Both the position numbers and the translations under genes were made by a program. A stretch of DNA of 32,336 bases from Paenibacillus sp. A3 (GTDB taxonomy: Bacteria; Bacillota; Bacilli; Paenibacillales; NBRC-103111): contig NZ_JTHN01000149.1 in the NCBI RefSeq assembly GCF_001399685.1, positions 1 to 32,336 on the forward strand. Reading direction: 5' to 3'. Under the pieces are notes generated by a model, which saw nothing but the letters and a program-made list of their open reading frames with translations, was not told where the DNA came from and made no database searches. Below are positions 26,109 through 32,336 of this stretch, in pieces. Position 1 is the first letter of the stretch. Each line of letters starts with the position of its first letter.

Positions 26109-26327
26109 TTAGTACCAATTAGGACCGGCAATTTTCCATAGTACTTTATTATCTAAGTGATTCGGGGTACTGAACAACATTAATTTGACTTGGGCTTCCA
26201 AAACTCGTTGTGCAACAACAAGTTCACAACCGGCTCTGTACGCTTCATGCATTCGCCATTTCAAAAGAGAAGTTTGTAAACCGTTCCGTCTAAATTCGGG
26301 TGCTGTTGCAGCTAACGTGAATTTCAG
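26109..26327 (-). pseudogene. GNAT acetyltransferase fragment, frameshifted
   Basis: The frame LKFTLAATAPEFRRNGLQTS, LLKWRMHEAYRAGCELVVAQ contains the acetyl-CoA-binding pattern of GNAT enzymes (a degenerate RRxGxxxxL followed by a helix). The expected continuation TSFGSPSQINVVQ appears one frame over, so at least one indel has occurred. N-terminus and C-terminus are missing. It lies between a TTG-started dehydrogenase gene and a broken regulator. Confidence 0.65.
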
Positions 26328-26360
26328 CCGCGGTTACGAATAATGTTAAACGGGACCTTT

Positions 26361-27149
26361 TTAAGAATATTTCTCCATCATTTTATTTAAATAATTTCGA
26401 AAGTCTTCAACATACGTTTTGGGCTCTACTATTTCTAGATTTGTACCGAAACTTGCTAAAAATTGAAATCCAATACTGTTTTGAGGAACATAGATTGTTG
26501 CTAAGAAAAATTCAGAACTATAGTTTTCAATACTCTTTCGACCGTACCTTTCAATGAATTGGTCTTTTATGCCAGGCGAAATCAACGCCTTAATAGCGAC
26601 TAGTTAACAGAATCCTTTCAAATACCAACTCTTTTCGCTAAAATGAAGCTGATATGGCTCGACAATTCTATTCGTTTTAATGCCATTTTTATCAATATAA
26701 TCAAATGAAAGGTACCTTCTCTTTAATATTGATTCTTGACATGTCTTCAAAGTTTGAAGAATCTCAGACCGACCTTCCCAATCATAAAATGACAGTCGAA
26801 TTGAACCTTTCGGAGACAATGGGCTAACCATTGCTTCTATTTTTTTTATAGTCACTTCAACTTCTTCGCTAATTAGAATTTGTTCCAATCCGCTCAACGC
26901 AGTTAATATATTCTCTAAATCGGAGCTACTTAAAAGACGTTTATCAAACTTGTATTCATCCATAATACCGTAGCCACCATTAACTCCATTGATAGAATAG
27001 ATTGGGATGTTTGATAAACTCAGCGTTTCCATATCACGAAGAATAGTTCTTTTGGAAACGTTAAATAATTGTGTGAATTCTTTGGTTGAAACGACATCTT
27101 TTTTCAACAATATCATGATTATAGATATTAATCTCTCAACCTTTTCCAT
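26361..27149 (-). pseudogene. WYL-domain transcriptional regulator (YafY/DeoR-like), broken
   Basis: The 5' part (181 codons from ATG 27149, with GAGGAG upstream) encodes a winged helix (ERLISIIMILLKKDVVSTKE, LFNVSKRTILRDMETLS) and the beginning of a WYL domain (ILKRRYLSFDYIDKNG, IVEPYQLHFSEKSWYLKGFC), then ends in TAA at 26604. The C-terminal part (ISPGIKDQFIERYGRKSIEN to NYLNKMMEKYS) follows at 26361-26588. The segment that should join them, with the LxRMxxFxLxRI-type core of WYL, is deleted. So this is a regulator inactivated by an internal deletion. It is divergent from the VOC gene, the usual arrangement for a regulator and its target. Confidence 0.85.
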
Positions 27150-27183
27150 ATTTACTCCTCTTTTTTTCTACTTAATTTATAAA

Positions 27184-27213
27184 AGGTGACATACTGCTGT
27201 CACCTCTTATAAA
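27184..27213 (+). promoter_or_regulatory. Operator-like inverted repeat and promoter of the VOC gene
   Basis: AGGTGACA and TGTCACCT form a perfect 8-bp inverted repeat around a 6-base spacer (27184-27205). It overlaps a plausible promoter: GTGACA, 16 bases, TATAAA. The site lies in the divergent region between the broken WYL regulator and the VOC gene and is probably the regulator's operator. Confidence 0.65.
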
Positions 27214-27250
27214 TTATACTACTTTTATCACAAGAAGGAGGTGTTACTTT

Positions 27251-27715
27251 ATGTCAGCTATTGCATATTTAAATTTTGATGGAATTGCAGAACAAGTGAT
27301 TGAATTTTATTCGGAGGCTTTAAATGCAAATGAAGTAAAAAAGGTTAAATTCAAGGATTTCCCACAAGATCCAAACTATCCATTACCAGAAAATGAGTTA
27401 AATATGATCATGGAGTCTTCAATAGAATTCGCAGGTGGGAAAATAATGATGTCGGATATTTTGCCTTCAATGAAGATGGTAATGGGTGAGTTGGTGAAAG
27501 GAAATAATGTACTTATTAGTCTAGTCATTGATGATAAACAAACACTGGAAGAATACTTTAATAATTTGTCCGTTGGTGGCAATGTTATGATGCCGTTATC
27601 AAATACTCCTTGGTCTTCGTGCTTTGGAATGCTAGTTGATAAGTTTGGAGTTTCCTGGAAATTTAATCGTGACGCAGACAAGTTTCTTGATAGAGTCATT
27701 TCCAGCAAACAGTAA
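27251..27715 (+). CDS. VOC-superfamily protein, PhnB-like
   Basis: The 154-residue product opens AIAYLNFDGIAEQVIEFYSE, the typical PhnB-like first strand and helix, continues with FAGGKIMMSDILPSMKMVMG and LVIDDKQTLEEYFNNLSVGG, and ends PLSNTPWSSCFGMLVDKFGV followed by SWKFN. These are landmarks of PhnB/'3-demethylubiquinone methyltransferase-like' vicinal oxygen chelate proteins, which are small cytoplasmic dimers of mostly unknown substrate; some protect against antibiotics. AAGAAGGAGGTG precedes the ATG. With its regulator broken, expression may be constitutive if the regulator repressed it. Confidence 0.88.
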   Translation: MSAIAYLNFDGIAEQVIEFYSEALNANEVKKVKFKDFPQDPNYPLPENELNMIMESSIEFAGGKIMMSDILPSMKMVMGELVKGNNVLISLVIDDKQTLEEYFNNLSVGGNVMMPLSNTPWSSCFGMLVDKFGVSWKFNRDADKFLDRVISSKQ

Positions 27716-27759
27716 CTCATTAATATGAATCAATTTAGAAAGGATAATGTATTTTATCT

Positions 27760-28323
27760 ATGGAAATTGAAAATTTAATTCCAATAAAATCGAGAGAAGA
27801 TTTGAGGATTTGGCTACAGGAAAATTGTAAAACTGAAAAGTCTTGCTGGGTCTTGGTTAGTATGACGCCCACCCCTGATATGTTGTTATATTTGGACGCG
27901 GTCGAGGAAGCTTTGTGCTTTGGATGGATCGATGGGGTCAAAAAGAAAATATCTGAAACTGCGCTGGCTCAGAGACTGTCTCCTAGAAGTAAAAAAAGTT
28001 CATGGACTGAATTAAATAAAGAACGTGTCCGCCGCCTCGAAAAGTTGGGGTTAATGAGAGATGAAGGAAGAATGGTTTTTCCTGATATGGACCACAATTC
28101 TTTTAGAATAGATAAAGTTATAGAGCAGAGGCTAAAAGCGGAAAAGCAAGTATATGAGAATTTCACAGCATTTCCAGATCTTTACAAAAAAAGAGTTCGG
28201 ATCGACACGATACAAAGCAATAAGAATCAGCCAGAATTATTTAGGAGCAGATTAGACAAATTCATAACAAACACTAGAGAAAACAAAATGTACGTCAATG
28301 GAATGATAATGGACGTCTACTAG
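27760..28323 (+). CDS. YdeI/OmpD-associated family protein
   Basis: The 187-residue product has the family's landmarks: IKSREDLRIWLQENCKTEKS, CWVLVSMTP, LLYLDAVEEALCFGWIDGVK and KKISETALAQRLSPRSKKSS followed by WTELNKERVRRLEKLGLM. Proteins with this pattern are annotated as YdeI/OmpD-associated or bacteriocin-protection proteins; their biochemical role is not established. The C-terminal YdeI-type helix is present. The ribosome binding site is poor: AAAGGATAATG lies about 15 bases upstream. It follows the VOC gene by 44 bp on the same strand, so it is probably co-transcribed. Confidence 0.85.
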   Translation: MEIENLIPIKSREDLRIWLQENCKTEKSCWVLVSMTPTPDMLLYLDAVEEALCFGWIDGVKKKISETALAQRLSPRSKKSSWTELNKERVRRLEKLGLMRDEGRMVFPDMDHNSFRIDKVIEQRLKAEKQVYENFTAFPDLYKKRVRIDTIQSNKNQPELFRSRLDKFITNTRENKMYVNGMIMDVY

Positions 28324-28362
28324 ATTATTAAGATGCTCAATTTATCACCAAAAGTTCAATAA

Positions 28363-28545
28363 TTACTGTTTGCTAGTAGTTGATGCCGAGACATTTGCAT
28401 CAGTTGCATCAGAACATCCGGATAAGCACGTCTTGTTCAACGAGCACGCCGCACATTTTCCTTGACGCGTCTTCCGTACGAAACGGACAAGCGACCAAGC
28501 TGCATACCCGAAAATAACGACCCCGGCAATGACACTGAACACCAT
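28363..28545 (-). CDS. FeoB-associated Cys-rich membrane protein
   Basis: The 60-residue product has one membrane helix (VFSVIAGVVIFGYAAWSLVR), a basic patch FVRKTRQGKCAACSLNKTC and further cysteines (CLSGC), the usual form of the small Cys-rich protein encoded after feoB. It may assist ferrous iron uptake, with the cysteines on the cytoplasmic side. AAGGAGG precedes the ATG. It lies directly downstream of feoB, which is itself broken, so it is likely a leftover of the operon. Confidence 0.85.
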   Translation of the reverse strand: MVFSVIAGVVIFGYAAWSLVRFVRKTRQGKCAACSLNKTCLSGCSDATDANVSASTTSKQ

Positions 28546-28583
28546 ACGGTTCCTCCTTAACGAGCGCGTCTAACGAATACAAA

Positions 28584-29789
28584 TTAATGAAACCCAATTA
28601 CCCTTCCGACATGGTAGACAGCCAGTGCGATCACATAGGCTATTGCCAACGCGTAACCGACGGAAAACCACGTCCATCGAGCCGCCCCCGTTTCTTTTCG
28701 AATAACCCCGACTGTCGCAAGACATGGAACATAAAGCAAGATAAAAACCATAAAGCTATAAGCCTGAAGTGGAGTAAAAAACTGCGAGATCATTCCCGAA
28801 AGACCTGCATCATCAGGAGCGGCATAAATGATGCCCATCGTCGAGACGACGACTTCCTTCGCCAGAAATCCTGTGAGCAGCGCAGCACCCGCTTGCCAAT
28901 TGCCGAAACCGAGCGGAGCAAGAACCGGCGCCAAGATGGACCCGATTGCCTGGAGGAAGCTTTCGTTCATCGGCACGTTCCATCCGCCAGGCCCGGTATA
29001 TCCGAGCAGCCATATGACGACCGAGCCGCCAAAAATGAACGTTCCCGCTTTTCGGACGAATCCCTTGCCCTTCTCCCATGTGCTCCGCGCCAACGTTCGC
29101 CACTGCGGAATACGATACGGTGGTAGTTCGATGACGAACAGGGATTGTTCGCTCTTCGCGATCGTCAAGGAAAACAGCTTCGCCAACATGAGCGCCACGA
29201 CAACCCCTAATACATATAACGATAAAACGATAAGAGCCTGATTACTTTTGAAAAACGTCCCGATTTACAAGCTGTAGACCGATAATCGCGCGGAACACGA
29301 CATAAGCGGCGTAAGCAGAATGGTCAGCAAGCGCTCCTTCGGCTGCTCTATCGTCCTAGCGGCCATGATACCGGGAACGTTGCAGCCAAAGCCGATAATC
29401 ATTGGGATGAACGCCTTGCCATTCAGGCCGACACCTTCCATTAGCCGATCCATAACGGACGCAATACGAGCCATGTAGCCGGAGTCCTCTATGAGGGATA
29501 TGATGAGAAAAAGCATGAAAATTTGCGGTACGAACACCAGCACACCGCCCACACCGCTTACGATTCCATCCAGAATGACCGACTTGATGAACTCCGCGGC
29601 GCCGAACGTGTCTAGCAAGGAACTGATTACGTTCTTAACCGGACCGTTCAGCAAAGCATCCAGTTGATCGGATAGCGGAGTGCCGACCCAATCGAACGTC
29701 AGCTTGAACGTCAAATACATGAACGCAAGAAAAATGGGAATGCCGAGAACCTTATTCGTAGCGATATCGTCGATCCGCTCTGATAGCAT
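28584..29789 (-). pseudogene. feoB: Ferrous iron transporter FeoB, truncated and interrupted
   Basis: The membrane part of FeoB is recognisable: the linker [20 protein letters not shown], then [25 protein letters not shown] (gate motif), [20 protein letters not shown] with the conserved Cys, and MSCSARL. An in-frame TAA at 29265 follows SVYSL, after which the same frame continues (IGTFFKSNQALIVLSLYVLG) to the normal end with GFLAKEVVVSTMGIIYA and LLYVPCLATVGVIRKETG. The whole N-terminal G domain (~270 residues) is missing: upstream of 29789 the sequence is a short unrelated stretch ending in a terminator. No feoA is visible. The gene is therefore dead by 5' truncation and one nonsense codon. 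Confidence 0.9.
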
Positions 29790-29857
29790 TCTTCTGCCCT
29801 TCTTCGATATAAAACTAAAAATAGGTGAGCTCGGTACAAGAACTTACATCGTTAAAA

Positions 29858-29881
29858 CAAAAAAGCCGCGATCTACGCGGC
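29858..29881 (-). terminator. Terminator downstream of the UvrA-like gene
   Basis: A GC-rich stem (GCCGCG / CGCGGC, 5-base loop, 29865-29881) is followed on the minus strand by TTTTTTGTTTT. It lies ~110 bp after the UvrA-like stop and just before the truncated feoB. Confidence 0.85.
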
Positions 29882-29988
29882 AGTTCATGAGATAATTTCT
29901 TGTCGCCCGGCAAATAGCTAAACACAGTACGAAGGTGATTCAGACCACGCTAAGCCCTGGTTAAGCATACTAAAGTGGATTGGATGTA

Positions 29989-32244
29989 TTACATCAAGTA
30001 TCTTCCCGTGATCGACTGCTCCGCATAGATGATCTGCGCCGGTGTGCCCTCAAACACCACCTGGCCGCCCTTGCTGCCTCCGTCCGGTCCCATATCGATG
30101 ATCCAATCCGCTTGGCTGATCACATCAAGGTTGTGCTCAATGACGATCACCGTATTGCCGGCATCTACGAGGCGGTTCATGATCCCCAGAAGGTGACCGA
30201 TATCTGACATATGCAGGCCGGTCGTCGGCTCGTCCATCACGTAGATGCTGCCCTTCTTATGCAGCTCGCTTGCCAGCTTGATGCGCTGGCATTCCCCGCC
30301 CGAGAGCGTGCTGAGCGGCTGGCCGAGTGTAATATAGTTTAGTCCCACATCACTCATCGCCTGGAGCTTGCGCACAACTTCTTTTAGCTGGAAAAAATCC
30401 AATGCCTGCTCCACAGTCATCTCCAGCACTTCCGCAATGGACTTGCCGTTCAGCTTGTAGTCGAGCACCTCTTCCTTGAACCTTCTACCTCCGCATACTT
30501 CGCACGGCAGCTTCACGCTCTCGAGGAATGCAAGGTCTGTATACACAACGCCCAGCCCTTGGCAGTTCTCGCAAGCCCCCTTGGAGTTAAAGCTGAACAA
30601 GCCTTGGCCCACCTTGTTCGCGGAAGCAAACGCCTTGCGCACATCATCCATAATGCCCGTGTAGGTTGCGGGATTCGAGCGTGTTGATACGCCTACCGCC
30701 GATTGGTCGATGACGATCGCATCCGGATGCTGGCTGAGGAATACTTCGTTAATCAGCGTGCTCTTGCCCGAGCCAGCGACACCCGTAACTACGGTTAACA
30801 CTCCGGTTGGAATATCTACACTCACGTTCCGCAGGTTGTGCAGTGTGGCATCCCTGATGGACAGCTTACCGGATGGCTGCCTGCAATCGTGCTTCAACTG
30901 GAGCGGCCGCTTCATATAGTTGCCTGTCAGTGTACCTGCCTCCAGCAGGCCTTGGAAGCTTCCTTCATACACGATGGTACCGCCGCGGCTGCCGGCGTGA
31001 GGCCCGACGTCGACGATATGATCCGCCACCTTGATTACATCGGGATCATGCTCGACGACAATCACGGTATTGCCCTTGTCGCGCAGCTTCTGCAGCAGCT
31101 CATTTAACCGGTGTACATCACGGGGGTGCAAACCAACGCTGGGCTCATCGAAGATATACGTGACATCCACCAGACTGCCGCTCAGGTGCTTCACCATCTT
31201 AACGCGCTGCGACTCGCCGCCGGACAAAGTATCCGTCTCACGGTCCAGCGTCAAGTAGTCAAGTCCGATATCCACCAGATGCTGCAACCGCTCCGTCAGC
31301 GACGAAACGACCGGAGCGGCGACCGAATCGTCAACCTCCCGAATAACGCGGATGAGCTGTCCGACCTCCATGGAAGACAGCTCCGCAATGTTGAGTCCAT
31401 TGATCCTGCAGCTGAGCGCAGCCTGACTGAGTCTGGCGCCGCGGCAGCTAGGGCATGGACCCTCGGAAATGTACGGTGCAACCGCTTTTTGTGTGCGCTC
31501 GGACTTCGTCTTCACATCTTGCTTGATGTATTTGTTTGTGAACTTCTCGATAACGCCTTCCACAGTAATATTCGTTGCCTTCCCGGCAAAATCCATCTTC
31601 ACTTTTCTCGCCTTGCCGTACAGCAGCTCCTCCAGTTCCTCATCTGAATAATCGCTCAGCTTCTTGTCTGGATCAAACGACCCCGACTGCACGATCATCG
31701 TCCAATCCCAGCTGTCTACCTTATAGTCCGGCAGCATGACTGCCCCTTCATTCAACGACTTAGACATGTCCACCGCCTTGCTCATGTCGACACCTAATTT
31801 GCGACCGATTCCGTTGCACTCGGGACACATGCCTTGCGGATCGTTAAACGAGAACATGTGCGCTTGTCCAACATAGGGCTGACCCACCCGGGAAAAGAGA
31901 AGACGAAGAATGGGAGCGATATCGGTAATCGTGCCCATCGTAGAATGGGAACCGCCGCCCAGCCGCTTCTGATCTACAATAACAGCCATGCTCAGGTTTT
32001 CGATTGCGTCCGCATCCGGCTGCGGGTAGCGTGGCAGGAAAGTGCGCACGAACATGCTGAAGTTCTCATTTAGCAATCGCGTGGATTCTGCAGCGATCGT
32101 ATCGAAGACGATCGAGGACTTGCCGGATCCGGATACCCCGGTGAAGATCGTGATCTTCCGCTTGGGAATGCGCAAGGATACGTTCTTGAGATTGTTTTCC
32201 CTCGCACCCGAGATTACGATATACTCCTGATTCGATTCGCTCAT
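29989..32244 (-). CDS. UvrA-like ABC ATPase, short UvrA2 type
   Basis: The 751-residue protein has the double ABC architecture of UvrA: Walker A FTGVSGSGKSSIVFDTIAAE and TGVAGSGKSTLINEVFLS, zinc-finger cysteines in CPECNGIG, CPSCRGARLS, CENCQGLG and CEVCGGRRF, signatures LSGGESQRVKM and LSGGECQRIKLA, and Walker B YIFDEPSVGLHP and YVMDEPTTGLH. It is ~200 residues shorter than the ~940-residue housekeeping UvrA, because the region carrying the UvrB-binding domain is reduced. That is the form of UvrA2/DrrC-like proteins linked to tolerance of DNA-damaging drugs. ATG 32244 is chosen because GGAGGG lies nine bases upstream; the ATG at 32253 would touch the ribosome site. It is monocistronic. Confidence 0.88.
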   Translation of the reverse strand: MSESNQEYIVISGARENNLKNVSLRIPKRKITIFTGVSGSGKSSIVFDTIAAESTRLLNENFSMFVRTFLPRYPQPDADAIENLSMAVIVDQKRLGGGSHSTMGTITDIAPILRLLFSRVGQPYVGQAHMFSFNDPQGMCPECNGIGRKLGVDMSKAVDMSKSLNEGAVMLPDYKVDSWDWTMIVQSGSFDPDKKLSDYSDEELEELLYGKARKVKMDFAGKATNITVEGVIEKFTNKYIKQDVKTKSERTQKAVAPYISEGPCPSCRGARLSQAALSCRINGLNIAELSSMEVGQLIRVIREVDDSVAAPVVSSLTERLQHLVDIGLDYLTLDRETDTLSGGESQRVKMVKHLSGSLVDVTYIFDEPSVGLHPRDVHRLNELLQKLRDKGNTVIVVEHDPDVIKVADHIVDVGPHAGSRGGTIVYEGSFQGLLEAGTLTGNYMKRPLQLKHDCRQPSGKLSIRDATLHNLRNVSVDIPTGVLTVVTGVAGSGKSTLINEVFLSQHPDAIVIDQSAVGVSTRSNPATYTGIMDDVRKAFASANKVGQGLFSFNSKGACENCQGLGVVYTDLAFLESVKLPCEVCGGRRFKEEVLDYKLNGKSIAEVLEMTVEQALDFFQLKEVVRKLQAMSDVGLNYITLGQPLSTLSGGECQRIKLASELHKKGSIYVMDEPTTGLHMSDIGHLLGIMNRLVDAGNTVIVIEHNLDVISQADWIIDMGPDGGSKGGQVVFEGTPAQIIYAEQSITGRYLM

Positions 32245-32336
32245 GCTTAACATCCCTCCGATAGTGTTAATTTCTACTCATATTCACATTGTAACATTCG
32301 AACTTGTCAGATTATCCAATCAACATAAACCGGCTG

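Overview
The window looks like the chromosome of a Gram-positive member of the Bacillales, most likely Paenibacillus or a close relative. The evidence is strong AGGAGG-type ribosome binding sites, TTG and GTG starts, YhaM, Bacillales-type Cfr-like and rifamycin phosphotransferase genes, a FeoB-associated Cys-rich protein and a LytTR-like receiver domain. No rRNA, tRNA, CRISPR array or phage module is visible. It is an accessory-type region: about eight gene remnants or broken genes sit among intact ones.

Layout. Positions 1-241 hold the N-terminus of a response regulator (minus). Positions 432-1457 encode a secreted carbohydrate-binding protein. Its last ~310 bp recur as a frameshifted fragment at 8376-8682, so the block between them is bracketed by direct repeats. 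That block holds yhaM and a minus-strand operon of two sugar-ABC permeases, an HlyD-type adaptor, a solute-binding lipoprotein and a small lipoprotein, followed by decayed coding sequence. Next come an orphan plus-strand serine-palmitoyltransferase-like enzyme with a very good promoter, an IS5-family transposase remnant, a Cfr-like 23S rRNA methyltransferase with a candidate leader ORF, two small broken genes, an SMP-30/gluconolactonase-like gene and a rifamycin phosphotransferase (rph).

From 16.9 to 24.3 kb (minus strand) there are two adjacent transcription units. One is an ECF transporter (A1-A2-T-S) whose T subunit is truncated. The other is a compact operon of a UbiA prenyltransferase, a type I phosphodiesterase, a TatD-like hydrolase and an HpaB-type flavin monooxygenase. 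The first three resemble EboC, EboF and EboB of the ebo cluster, known for moving or processing secondary-metabolite precursors; the HpaB partner suggests an aromatic substrate. This operon is the best candidate for an undescribed pathway here.

The right end contains a glucose/sorbosone dehydrogenase-like propeller, a GNAT remnant, a broken WYL regulator divergent from an intact VOC gene with a perfect operator-like palindrome between them, a YdeI-family gene, a decayed feoB with its intact small Cys-rich partner, and a short UvrA-like ABC protein of the UvrA2 type. Cfr-like, Rph and UvrA2-like genes together point to life among antibiotic producers.
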